Shown: piece by piece, positions 10,949 to 18,514 of the stretch
Position numbering within the stretch: position 1 is the first letter of the stretch
Layout: each line of letters begins with the position of its first letter
Origin: Rhizobium leguminosarum
GTDB taxonomy: Bacteria > Pseudomonadota > Alphaproteobacteria > Rhizobiales > Rhizobiaceae
DNA: 64,000 bases
Direction of reading: 5' to 3'
Assembly (NCBI RefSeq): GCF_001679785.1
Contig: NZ_CP016286.1
Coordinates: 1,736,001-1,800,000, forward strand
Translations under genes and position numbers: made by a program
The notes under the pieces: generated by a model
What the model saw: only the letters and a program-made list of their open reading frames with translations
The model's database searches: none
Told to the model about the DNA's origin: nothing

Positions 10949-11006
10949 CGTCATCCTCGTTTGATAGCCTTAGTCTTCAGCAACCTATAATCGGAAGGAA
11001 ACACTT

Positions 11007-11588
11007 ATGAAGAAAATCGTGCCCGCATTTCTTTTGGCCTGCACCGCATTTGCCGTGCCGATCGGCGTATCCATGGCGCAGGATGCCAAGCTTGCCCCGA
11101 TCTCCGACTACGTGACGAGCGACGTCAAGCCCTGGCTCAACGACCCCGCCATCATCGAGGCTGTCAAAGTGCAGAACACTGCCAACGCCAATCTCAGCGC
11201 AGCCGATGTCGACGCCCTCGACAAGAAGTGGCGTGCCGAAGTCGATGGCTCCGACCACTCGATGATCGACGGCGTGCTTAACAACGCCCTGTCGAAATTC
11301 CTTCAGGGAAAGAAGGAAGCTTCCGGCGGCAAGATCACCGAAATCTTCGTCATGGATGCAAAGGGGCTGAATGTCGGTCAAAGCGACACAACATCGGATT
11401 ACTGGCAGGGCGACGAGGGCAAGTTCCAGAAGTCTTTCGGCGCCGGCAAGGACGCCGTCTTCGTGGACGAGATCGAAAAGGATGAGTCGACCCAGACGCT
11501 GCAGTCGCAGGCAAGTGTGACGATTTCCGACGACAAGGGAACGCCGATCGGCGCCATTACCGTCGGTGTGAACGTCGACGCTCTCTGA
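11007..11588 (+). CDS. Periplasmic solitary Cache/PDC-like sensor protein
   Basis: A 193-residue protein with a signal peptide (KKIVPAFLLACTAFAVPIGV, cut after MAQ near residue 25) and no transmembrane anchor. The remainder reads like a single PDC/Cache fold: long N-terminal helix, then KITEIFVMDAKGLNVGQSDTTSDYWQGDEGKF, an acidic strand, and a final SVTISDDKGTPIGAITVGVNV. These match the strands of dCache/sCache sensor domains. AGGAAAC precedes the ATG. It sits directly behind the chemoreceptor and is probably co-transcribed with it. I infer a soluble ligand-binding partner for the receptor. No named family can be assigned with certainty. Confidence 0.75.
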   Translation: MKKIVPAFLLACTAFAVPIGVSMAQDAKLAPISDYVTSDVKPWLNDPAIIEAVKVQNTANANLSAADVDALDKKWRAEVDGSDHSMIDGVLNNALSKFLQGKKEASGGKITEIFVMDAKGLNVGQSDTTSDYWQGDEGKFQKSFGAGKDAVFVDEIEKDESTQTLQSQASVTISDDKGTPIGAITVGVNVDAL

Positions 11589-11620
11589 TCTCCGGAACGA
11601 CATTCGAAAGCAATGAAAAC

Positions 11621-11658
11621 GCATATCGCCCGGAGCATGCACGGTTCGGGCGATATGC
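11621..11658 (+). terminator. Hairpin after the chemoreceptor operon
   Basis: GCATATCGCCCG and CGGGCGATATGC form a perfect 12-bp stem around a 14-base loop, 32 bases after the Cache-protein stop. There is no T-run, so Rho-independent termination is uncertain. Confidence 0.5.
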
Positions 11659-11802
11659 ATAAACAAAGACTTGCAAGACGTTGCATGAGCGAAATCGAGT
11701 GCGACGTGCCCTCCTCGGGGGTATGGTGCCCCGCAAGAGCATCAGCTTTTCAGGCGGCAAATTCTACGTGACAATGCCTGGTCTTGGCGCTACACACGCC
11801 TG

Positions 11803-11877
11803 ATGTCGATCACGTCAACCTACGCCTCGGGATTTTATTGGTACCGCTGCTCCCAGCGGATACGGGTCCATGCGTAA
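11803..11877 (+). CDS. Aromatic-amino-acid leader peptide of the aroG attenuator
   Basis: A 24-codon ORF whose middle codons read Gly-Phe-Tyr-Trp-Tyr-Arg (TTT TAT TGG TAC, 11833-11844). It ends in TAA upstream of a DAHP synthase gene, and the Phe/Tyr/Trp run sits exactly where an attenuation ribosome should stall. The ATG overlaps the TGA of a 9-codon ORF (11774-11803), so translational coupling is possible; I see no good ribosome site. Starved ribosomes would stall on these codons and cover hairpin 1:2 (11841-11863). Confidence 0.75.
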   Translation: MSITSTYASGFYWYRCSQRIRVHA

Positions 11878-11934
11878 CTGAATTCGACGCGACGACAACC
11901 CGAACAGCCGCTAGTCTACCTGGCGGCTTTTTTG
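11841..11934 (+). promoter_or_regulatory. Transcription attenuator of aroG
   Basis: Three competing pairings are visible. Pause hairpin 1:2: GTACCGCTG with CAGCGG(A)TAC, 11841-11863. Antiterminator 2:3: AGCGG (11855-11859) with CCGCT (11909-11913), plus CGGGT (11863-11867) with ACCCG (11899-11903). Terminator 3:4: AGCCGCTAG with CTGGCGGCT followed by T6, 11907-11934. The terminator lies 34 bases before the aroG start. With the leader peptide this is a complete attenuator of the trp/phe type. Stalling at Phe, Tyr or Trp codons favours 2:3 and expression. Confidence 0.8.
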
Positions 11935-11968
11935 TTCCGCGCGGGTATGACCAAACAGGAGCCATACC

Positions 11969-13036
11969 GTGTCTGATACCATTGATGATCTGCGTATCGT
12001 CGAGATCACCCCGCTGACCAAACCCGCCGATATCATTGCGGAAATCCACCGCAATCCCGCTGTCACCGAGACCGTGACCAGCAATCGTGATGCGATCCAC
12101 AAGATTCTCCAGGGCGAGGACGATCGCCTGATCGTCGTCATCGGCCCCTGCTCCATCCACGACCCTGTCGCCGCCCGGGAGTACGCCGCGCGGCTGGAAG
12201 AGCAGCGGCGTCGCTTCGCCGGCGATCTCGAGATCGTCATGCGCGTCTATTTCGAAAAACCCCGCACGACCGTCGGCTGGAAGGGCCTGATGAACGATCC
12301 GCATCTCGACGGCAGCTACCGCATCGAGGAAGGGTTGAGGATTGCGAGACGCCTGCTGCTCGACATCAATGCGATGGGTCTTCCGGCCGGCGTCGAATTC
12401 CTCGACACGATCACGCCGCAATATATTGCCGATCTCGTCAGCTGGGGTGCGATCGGCGCGCGCACCACCGAAAGCCAGGTCCATCGTCAGCTTGCCTCCG
12501 GCCTTTCCTGCCCGATCGGCTTCAAGAACGGTACCGACGGCGGCGTGCGTGTGGCGCTCGATGCGATTCTCGCCGCCTCGCAGCCGCATCACTTTCCGGC
12601 GGTGACCAAGGACGGCCAGGCGGCGATCGCTTCGACGACGGGCAATGAGGACTGCCACATCATCCTGCGCGGCGGCAAACGGCCGAACTATGAAGCGGCC
12701 GATGTCGAAGCGGTGACCGGCGAAGCCGTCAGGCTCGGCGTCGCCCCGCGCATCCTCATCGATGCCAGCCACGCCAACAGCGGCAAGGACCCGATGAACC
12801 AGCCGCTCGTTGTCAAATCCGTGGCAGCGCAGATTGCCGCCGGCAACAACGACATCAAGGGCATGATGATCGAAAGCAACCTCGTTGCCGGCCGCCAGGA
12901 CCTCGTTCCCGGCAAGCCGCTGGTTTACGGCCAGTCCATCACCGACGGCTGCATCGACTGGGACATGTCGGTCGCGGTACTGGAAGACCTGGCGACATCC
13001 GCCCGCGCCCGGCGCAAGGCAGCCGTCGCAGCCTGA
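11969..13036 (+). CDS. aroG: Class I DAHP synthase (3-deoxy-7-phosphoheptulonate synthase)
   Basis: Catalyses the first shikimate-pathway step, condensing PEP and erythrose 4-phosphate. This is the AroF/G/H (type I alpha) kind, 355 residues. It shows VIGPCSIHDP (about 57-66), RVYFEKPRTTVGWKGLMNDP, GARTTESQVHRQLASGLSCPIGFKN and the metal/active-site DASHANSGKDP. The GTG start at 11969 has AGGAG eight bases upstream. It is preceded by an attenuator whose leader peptide carries Phe-Tyr-Trp-Tyr, so expression should follow supply of all three aromatic amino acids. A second, unrelated class II enzyme is encoded at 23691-25064. Confidence 0.95.
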   Translation: MSDTIDDLRIVEITPLTKPADIIAEIHRNPAVTETVTSNRDAIHKILQGEDDRLIVVIGPCSIHDPVAAREYAARLEEQRRRFAGDLEIVMRVYFEKPRTTVGWKGLMNDPHLDGSYRIEEGLRIARRLLLDINAMGLPAGVEFLDTITPQYIADLVSWGAIGARTTESQVHRQLASGLSCPIGFKNGTDGGVRVALDAILAASQPHHFPAVTKDGQAAIASTTGNEDCHIILRGGKRPNYEAADVEAVTGEAVRLGVAPRILIDASHANSGKDPMNQPLVVKSVAAQIAAGNNDIKGMMIESNLVAGRQDLVPGKPLVYGQSITDGCIDWDMSVAVLEDLATSARARRKAAVAA

Positions 13037-13066
13037 TAGTCAGCATTAAACGCAGCGGGCAGAAAC

Positions 13067-13092
13067 CCGCCGCCCATTACAGGGCGGTGGGG
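13067..13092 (+). terminator. GC-rich hairpin after aroG
   Basis: CCCGCCGCCC and GGGCGGTGGG pair around ATTACA, 30 bases past the aroG stop. No T-run follows. A similar inverted repeat (CCGCCC, GGGCGG) recurs near 13564-13584. Confidence 0.4.
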
Positions 13093-13625
13093 GCAACCCG
13101 GTTATCTCACGGGTACGCCGATGGCGACACTGCCGTTGACTGTGACCGCCAGTTCATGCCCATTCATCCCAACGAGCCACAGCCGCCAAATGCAGGTGTC
13201 TGATGATGGAGCGACCAGATGGGCCGACACAGGCGCATATTTCGCGGGCACGTCATTTATCGTCGGAGCCGGCTTGGTCGGAAAATACTTCGTCTTGTGG
13301 AGACGACTATCAACGGTGCTCAATCGATCGTCACCACTACGCCGGTGCTCGGGCCTGTCGTCGCATTCGTGGCGCTGGCCGCAATGCCGCTCGCGATGGG
13401 GGCTAAGTTCGCCGCAATTGCCGACAGCCAGGTCGGCTATAACAATTACTATGGCGCTGCTGTCGGTACCAGTGGGCTGGTTGGAACCAAGGCCAATATC
13501 AGATTTCTCGTCCAATCATCCGCGAAGTCGCCGATCCCCAAGCAGCGTGGGGTTACTAACCCACCGCCCCGCCATCATGGGCGGAGCTCGGGACCGGATC
13601 ACCGGCACGCGGAATAGGAGTAGAT
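13093..13625. other. Unassigned stretch, possibly decayed
   Basis: About 530 bp with no convincing gene. On the plus strand one frame reads sensibly from 13121 to about 13300 (GATRWADTGAYFAGTSFIVGA) and another from about 13297 to 13617 (TTTPVLGPVVAFVALAAMPLA). These would fit a single protein broken by one frameshift near 13300. On the minus strand a 137-codon frame (13102-13515) is also open. I recognise none of them. Confidence 0.3.
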
Positions 13626-14189
13626 TTAATAGAGCCATGGATGCATTGAATCGGGCTCGTGTTCAGTCGCGACCCTGTAATAGGTACGCATGTCGTCGCG
13701 CTCTTTTTCGTAAGTCCATTTCAAGCCCCATCTGCATTCTTCCGTCATGCACTCACGGCTCTTCGATTCGAACATATCGAGTTGAAATGCCTCGCCATTG
13801 ATTTCGCCGGTAATCGAGCCGGTTTTCCCCTTATCCTTCGATATGAGTTCAAACGCCCCTGCTCGACCATCCAGACAGTAGATCTTCCCGCGGTAGGTTC
13901 GCTCGCCGGTCTCAAGCTTCCAGAAATTCGTCTTCACCTGCGATACGCTGTAGCGACCCTTGCATTGCTGCCTGTCGGCCGAGCCGATCTCAATCGTCCC
14001 CCCCATCTCCTCACTCTCGTTCCTCGCAGTCACCTTTCCGAGCACCGGAGTACCCGTTGCGAGGTAGCTTCCCTCGACGCCACGGACAAAAAGATATGAA
14101 CATCCTGCGAGCGTGAAACCCATTGCCACCAAGGAGCCGGCGACCGTGAAACCACGCAGCGTCCACGCGCATCTCAAGACAGCCAGCAA
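13626..14189 (-). CDS. Predicted lipoprotein, unknown function
   Basis: A 187-residue product starting at a TTG (14189) with GGAGG seven bases upstream; the frame is open further but has no better signal. The N-terminus is hydrophobic and ends in the lipobox LAGC (MGFTLAGCS), so it should be lipidated and anchored in a membrane. The mature part has GTIEIGSADRQQCKGRYS, a block repeated in spirit as YRGKIYCLDGRAGAFEL and GSITGEINGEAFQL, suggesting a small beta-rich domain with one disulfide. I recognise no family. Codon use is less GC-rich than in flanking housekeeping genes, consistent with acquired DNA. Confidence 0.65.
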   Translation of the reverse strand: MLAVLRCAWTLRGFTVAGSLVAMGFTLAGCSYLFVRGVEGSYLATGTPVLGKVTARNESEEMGGTIEIGSADRQQCKGRYSVSQVKTNFWKLETGERTYRGKIYCLDGRAGAFELISKDKGKTGSITGEINGEAFQLDMFESKSRECMTEECRWGLKWTYEKERDDMRTYYRVATEHEPDSMHPWLY

Positions 14190-14663
14190 GTCTATACCTC
14201 CAGGTTCATCCTCATGTTCGCGGATGCCAAAAGAGCGGGTTGGAGCAGTGGGCGACCAGTCGTTACCAGCCAGAATAGCACTGATATTCAGGTCACAATA
14301 TTTCCCCCACAATTAGGAAGATGAATAAATGCCACAGCTCATCTTGAAATAGAATACCCCGTCCGCTTCTGCAAGTTACACGGAACTGGAGGCAGCAACT
14401 GCAATCAAACTTGGGAGCCCCCAATCACCCACCCCTCAAAAGCGTGCGCATCAGCAATTCGAAGATGAGGCCGGGCGCGACGTTGTTACGCACACTGTGA
14501 CGTGCAATCCTGCCGAATAAACTTTTTCGATAGGGGACGCATGCCTGTAAAAACTCTTCCATCTCCACCTTGGTGGAGAGTAGCGATTGCGTTGATCGTA
14601 GTTCCCTAAATCGCCTCCTTCGCATACGCTGTTTACAGCCCACCGTATCAGGGCCTGCCGGAT
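14190..14663. other. Intergenic, nothing recognised
   Basis: AT-richer spacer between the lipoprotein gene and a small membrane protein gene on the opposite strand. A 72-codon minus-strand frame (14425-14643) is open but is basic and unlike a real protein. I see no repeat or RNA. Confidence 0.4.
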
Positions 14664-15050
14664 ATGACCGAGCGCGTTATCCGAACAACTCAGGCCATCG
14701 CGCTCATTGGTGCGTATCCGCCAACTGCTGTGTTGGGGATTCCATTGCTATACTTCAGGCGACGTGTAGGGCCGCCCCTTGCAAATTGCGCGATGGTTGG
14801 AGCCTTTGTTGCGACCTTCCCCTGGATGTGCCTAGTTGCATTTTTCGGCCCTGACGAGGCTTATGCTGGTGACCACATCACTTACCAAAACGGCATGATG
14901 ACATGGTGGGGATTGCTAGAGACCGTCAAATCGCTCGCAGTGACAGCTGTATTCGGCTTTGCTGCTGGTGGACTGTTCTGGCTGGTGGCCGCCGCTGGCG
15001 TTAAAAGACAGCCCGTTTCTGAAACGATTCCAAGCAAAGTGTTCGAGTAG
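14664..15050 (+). CDS. Small integral membrane protein, unknown function
   Basis: 128 residues with three hydrophobic segments: about 10-30 (QAIALIGAYPPTAVLGIPLLYF), 42-64 (AMVGAFVATFPWMCLVAFF) and 88-112 (VKSLAVTAVFGFAAGGLFWLVA). A short polar loop and a polar C-terminal tail complete it. No ribosome site is obvious at the ATG, so the start may be elsewhere. I recognise no family and the neighbours give no role. It belongs to the poorly conserved 13-15 kb stretch. Confidence 0.5.
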   Translation: MTERVIRTTQAIALIGAYPPTAVLGIPLLYFRRRVGPPLANCAMVGAFVATFPWMCLVAFFGPDEAYAGDHITYQNGMMTWWGLLETVKSLAVTAVFGFAAGGLFWLVAAAGVKRQPVSETIPSKVFE

Positions 15051-15110
15051 GCGGTCTCTCGATATCATCAAATACCCACCACCCCATCATAAAATGGCGG
15101 TGCGCCAGTC

Positions 15111-15941
15111 TCAAGATCTCACCGGAAAATACCTGACATAGGCGAATTCCTCGCCATCAGGAGACCAGCAGGGCACGTTGATCGTGCCCTGCCCCCCGAA
15201 AAGCTCGAAGAGCGTCTTCAGATTGCCGCCGTCCATATCCATCAGCCGCAGCCGCACGTCGAGGTCGCGCGGATGGTCAAACACCGATGGGTCATAGGAG
15301 AGGAGCAGCACCATGTCGTTGTTGGGCGACGGATGGGCGAACCAATTGCCCTGATTGTCCGAAGTCACCTGCTCGAGCCCGGTGCCGTCGGGATGGATGC
15401 GCCAGATCTGCATCAGCCCGGTGCGGCTGGAGTTAAAATAGATCCACTGGCCATCCGCCGACCAGTCCGGCCCGTCGTTGCGGCCCTCGCCATGCGTCAG
15501 CCGCGTCTCCTCGCCGCCGTCGACGGAGATGGTGTAGATATCGAAGAGGTCGTCGCGGATGCCGCAATAGGCGAGCTGGCGCCCGTCCGGCGACCAGCCA
15601 TGCCAGTAGGATGGCAGGTTCGGGGTGATGAGCCGCGGCATGCCGCCTTCGATCGGCAGGATATAGATCGCCGACTTGCCGAATTCGGTCTTGTCGGAAA
15701 TGACGATCTCAGTGCCATCGGGCGAAATGCCGTGATCATTGTTGCAGTTGACGGCAAAGCCGGTATCGACCTTGACCACCTCCCCGCCATCGAGCGGCAA
15801 CCGGTAAAGCAGCCCGTCGCCGTTCAAGAGCAGGTAGGAACCATCAGGCGAGAAGTTCGGCGCCTCCACCAGCCTGTCCGTTTGCCAGACCTCGCGGGCC
15901 CTGCCCGTCCTGACATTATAGATCTCAACCGAGCTGCGCAT
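15111..15941 (-). CDS. TolB-like beta-propeller (PD40 repeat) protein
   Basis: A 276-residue protein made of six or so WD40-like PD40 blades. The recurring pattern is FSPDGSYLLLN, ISPDGTEIVIS, WSPDGRQLAYCG, WSADGQWIYFNS, PSPNNDMVLLLS and CWSPDGEEFAYV, each followed by a strand ending in polar residues. Unlike TolB it has no signal peptide and no N-terminal domain, so it is probably cytoplasmic. Function is unknown; such propellers serve as scaffolds or carbohydrate-binding folds. It lies downstream of nadE on the same strand, separated by an 18-bp tandem repeat. Confidence 0.85.
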   Translation of the reverse strand: MRSSVEIYNVRTGRAREVWQTDRLVEAPNFSPDGSYLLLNGDGLLYRLPLDGGEVVKVDTGFAVNCNNDHGISPDGTEIVISDKTEFGKSAIYILPIEGGMPRLITPNLPSYWHGWSPDGRQLAYCGIRDDLFDIYTISVDGGEETRLTHGEGRNDGPDWSADGQWIYFNSSRTGLMQIWRIHPDGTGLEQVTSDNQGNWFAHPSPNNDMVLLLSYDPSVFDHPRDLDVRLRLMDMDGGNLKTLFELFGGQGTINVPCWSPDGEEFAYVRYFPVRS

Positions 15942-15966
15942 GTTTCCTCCCGAAAAGCTTGATGCC

Positions 15967-16030
15967 GTCAGCGATCTCGATTGCGTCAGCGATCTCGATT
16001 GCGTCAGCGATCTCGATTGCGTCAGCGATC
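15967..16030. repeat. 18-bp tandem repeat at the nadE stop codon
   Basis: Three full units of GTCAGCGATCTCGATTGC (starting 15967, 15985, 16003) plus a 10-base partial at 16021. The partial contains the last codons and TGA of nadE. Because 18 is a multiple of three, the stop codon is repeated in the nadE frame. Confidence 0.9.
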
Positions 16031-17701
16031 CCTGAACCGGTTGGTGATCGGATAGCGCCGGTCGCGGCCGAAATTCTTCTTGGTGATCTTTACGCCCGGC
16101 GCCGATTGCCGGCGCTTGTATTCGGCGAGATAGAGCAGATGCTCGACCCGGTGAACGGTCGCAACATCATGGCCGCGCGCGACGATCTCCTCGACCGCCA
16201 TCTCCTTCTCCACCAGGCATTCGAGAATATCGTCGAGCACGGGATAGGGCGGCAGCGAATCCTGGTCCTTCTGGTCAGGACGAAGCTCGGCCGAAGGCGC
16301 CTTGTCGATGATATTCTGCGGGATTACCTCGCCGGAGGGGCCTAGCGCGTCCGGCGGCATGTTTTCGTTACGCCAGCGGGAAAGCGCATAGACCTGCATC
16401 TTGTAGAGGTCCTTGATCGGGTTGAAGCCGCCGTTCATGTCGCCGTAAAGCGTGGCGTAGCCGACCGACATTTCCGACTTGTTGCCCGTCGTCACCACCA
16501 TCGAGCCGAACTTGTTGGAGATGGCCATCAGAATGACCCCTCGCGCCCGGCTCTGCAGGTTCTCTTCGGTGATGCCGCTATCCGTGCCTTCGAAAAGACT
16601 CGCCAGCGCGCTGCTGAAGCCCGTCACCGGCTGCTCGATCGGTACGATGTCATAGCGGCAGCCGAGCGCCTTGGCGCAATCGGCCGCATCCTTCAACGAA
16701 TCCTCGGAAGTATAGCGGTAGGGCAGCATGACGGTGCGCACCCGCTCCTCACCGAGCGCATCGACGGCGATTGCCGCGCAGATCGCCGAATCGATGCCGC
16801 CGGAAAGGCCGAGCACCACGGTCTTGAAGCCGTTCTTGTTGACGTAGTCGCGAAAGCCGAGCAGGCAGGCGCGGTAATCGGCCTCTTCGCTTTCAGGGAT
16901 ATGCGCCATCGGTCCTTCGGCGCAATGCCAGCCGCTGTCGCCGCGCTTCCACGTCGTCACCGCCAGCGCCGTTTCGAACTGACTCATCTGGAAGGCGAGC
17001 GACTTGTCGGCATTGAAGCCGAAGCTCGCACCGTCGAAGACGAGTTCGTCCTGGCCGCCAAGCTGGGCGGCATAGATCAGCGGCAGGCCGGTCTCGATCA
17101 CCTGCTTCAGCACCACTTGGTGGCGGATATCAACCTTGCCGCGGTAATAGGGCGAACCGTTCGGCGACAGCAGGATCTCGGCCCCGCTTTCGGCCAGCGT
17201 CTCGCAGACGCCGAGATCGCCCCAGATATCCTCGCAGATCGGAATGCCGATGCGCACGCCGCGGAAATTCACCGGCCCCGGCATGGCGCCCTGGTCGAAG
17301 ACGCGCTTCTCGTCGAACTCGCCATAGTTCGGCAGATCGATCTTGTCGCGCACCGCGATCACCTTGCCGGCGTTGAGCACGGCGACCGAATTGTAGCGCC
17401 CGGTCTTGTCCTGCCGGGGAAAGCCGATGATCACGCCCGGTCCGCCATCGGCGGTGTCGGCCGCGAGATTCTCGACCGCCTTCCAGCAGGCGCGGATGAA
17501 GGCGGGCTTCAGCACCAGATCCTCCGGCGGATAACCGGAGATGAAAAGCTCGGTCAGGACGAGCAGATGCGCGCCCTCGCGGGCAGCATCGGCGCGCGCC
17601 TCACGCGCCTTGGCGAGATTGCCGGCGACATCGCCGACCGTCGGGTTGAGCTGGCCGATGGCGATGCGAAAGATATCAGAAAGAGCGTTTTCCTGTGTCA
17701 T
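16022..17701 (-). CDS. nadE: Glutamine-dependent NAD+ synthase
   Basis: Makes NAD+ from deamido-NAD+, ATP and glutamine in the last step of NAD synthesis. The 559 residues carry an N-terminal nitrilase-type glutaminase domain with the Glu/Lys/Cys triad visible in VLTELFISGYP, RDKIDLPNYGEFDEKR and PICEDIWGD. The C-terminal synthetase domain has the ATP pyrophosphatase loop LGLSGGIDSA (about residues 293-302) and TGNKSEMSVGYATLYGD. Length fits the two-domain family. The ATG at 17701 starts conserved sequence. Its 3' end runs into an 18-bp tandem repeat. Confidence 0.95.
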   Translation of the reverse strand: MTQENALSDIFRIAIGQLNPTVGDVAGNLAKAREARADAAREGAHLLVLTELFISGYPPEDLVLKPAFIRACWKAVENLAADTADGGPGVIIGFPRQDKTGRYNSVAVLNAGKVIAVRDKIDLPNYGEFDEKRVFDQGAMPGPVNFRGVRIGIPICEDIWGDLGVCETLAESGAEILLSPNGSPYYRGKVDIRHQVVLKQVIETGLPLIYAAQLGGQDELVFDGASFGFNADKSLAFQMSQFETALAVTTWKRGDSGWHCAEGPMAHIPESEEADYRACLLGFRDYVNKNGFKTVVLGLSGGIDSAICAAIAVDALGEERVRTVMLPYRYTSEDSLKDAADCAKALGCRYDIVPIEQPVTGFSSALASLFEGTDSGITEENLQSRARGVILMAISNKFGSMVVTTGNKSEMSVGYATLYGDMNGGFNPIKDLYKMQVYALSRWRNENMPPDALGPSGEVIPQNIIDKAPSAELRPDQKDQDSLPPYPVLDDILECLVEKEMAVEEIVARGHDVATVHRVEHLLYLAEYKRRQSAPGVKITKKNFGRDRRYPITNRFRDR

Positions 17702-17893
17702 GTCATTTATTTAGCCTGCACCTTTCACGACCGCAACACGTTCGGGCCGAAAGCGGCACCTCGCGACGACGAAATTTTTATGAACGGATCGCGCGTGCCC
17801 CCGCGCGGCACCTATACGCATTGCAATTTACCTCCGGAGCGGAATACTGGCGCCGAAAGCGACCGCATCGATAACCGGCATCGGAAACAGGCA

Positions 17894-18424
17894 ATGTCTA
17901 ATCTTTCGAATTTCGTGCACCATCATTTCGACAAGCCGGCGGATGAACTCGGCGACGTCGAAAGGCGCGTGCTGGCGAAAGCGCACGAACGCAAGGTCAT
18001 CTCGACCGACGTCAACGCCGCCTTCTCAGCCGACGCCTCCTTCGGCGAGCGCATCGCCGACAGCATCGCCCGCATCGGCGGCTCCTGGTCCTTCATCATC
18101 GCCTTCTTCGTCTTCCTCGTCGCCTGGACGGTGATCAACACCATCATTCTGGTGAGCGGCGCCTTCGACCCCTATCCCTTCGTCTTCCTGAATCTCATCC
18201 TGTCGATGCTCGCCGCCATCCAGGCGCCGATCATCATGATGTCGCAGAACCGCCAGGCCGAGCGCGACCGCTTCGAAGCCGCCAAGGATTATGAGGTCAA
18301 TCTCAAGGCCGAGCTCGAAGTGCTCTCCCTACACCAGAAGATCGACATGCACGTGCTGACCGAGCTGACGGGGCTGCGCGAGGACGTGGCCCGCCTCACA
18401 GCCGCGCTCGCCGCCAAGGGCTAA
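17894..18424 (+). CDS. DUF1003 domain membrane protein
   Basis: A 176-residue protein with the DUF1003 core: FGERIADSIARIGGSWSFIIAFFVFLVAWTVINT, a loop with FDPYPFVFLNLILSMLAAIQAPIIMMSQNRQAERDR, then a cytoplasmic helix rich in charged residues. Two transmembrane helices lie at about residues 60-82 and 97-118, with a probable coiled coil after 130. The family is widespread and uncharacterised. I start it at the ATG at 17894 (weak AGG upstream); the frame stays open far upstream only because it is antisense to nadE. It diverges from nadE. Confidence 0.88.
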   Translation: MSNLSNFVHHHFDKPADELGDVERRVLAKAHERKVISTDVNAAFSADASFGERIADSIARIGGSWSFIIAFFVFLVAWTVINTIILVSGAFDPYPFVFLNLILSMLAAIQAPIIMMSQNRQAERDRFEAAKDYEVNLKAELEVLSLHQKIDMHVLTELTGLREDVARLTAALAAKG

Positions 18425-18471
18425 TGCATGTCGCCCAAAAGTGTGCAGCGGTTTTGGGACAACGACATGCA
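18425..18471. repeat. Palindromic intergenic repeat, copy 1
   Basis: Outer stem TGCATGTCG/CGACATGCA, inner stem CCCAAAA/TTTTGGG, with loop GTGTGCAGCGG. A second copy at 26669-26715 keeps the outer stem and loop but has CCCGGAA/TTCCGGG as inner stem, i.e. paired base changes. It lies just after the DUF1003 stop. Confidence 0.85.
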
Positions 18472-18480
18472 TCAGATAAA

Positions 18481-18514
18481 GACTTAAAGGGCGTCGCGCG
18501 ACGCCCTTTAAGTC
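18481..18514. terminator. 34-bp perfect palindrome, likely bidirectional terminator
   Basis: The 17-base arm GACTTAAAGGGCGTCGC is followed immediately by its exact reverse complement, with no spacer. It lies between convergent genes and includes the last bases and stop codon of the GFA-like gene (18508-18510). As RNA it would fold into a long hairpin for either transcript. Confidence 0.65.

Noticed and set aside
13219..13617. A phage-like structural protein in the plus strand
   Set aside because: Composition (Gly, Ala, Thr rich) is suggestive, but no motif is recognisable and the start and end are arbitrary; recorded only as an unassigned stretch.
15967..16030. CRISPR-like regularly spaced repeats
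   Set aside because: The 18-bp units are directly adjacent with no unique spacers; this is a simple tandem repeat.
16901..18424. 507-codon plus-strand frame that would extend the DUF1003 protein by 330 residues
   Set aside because: The extra part is antisense to nadE and lacks protein-like composition; a normal start exists at 17894.
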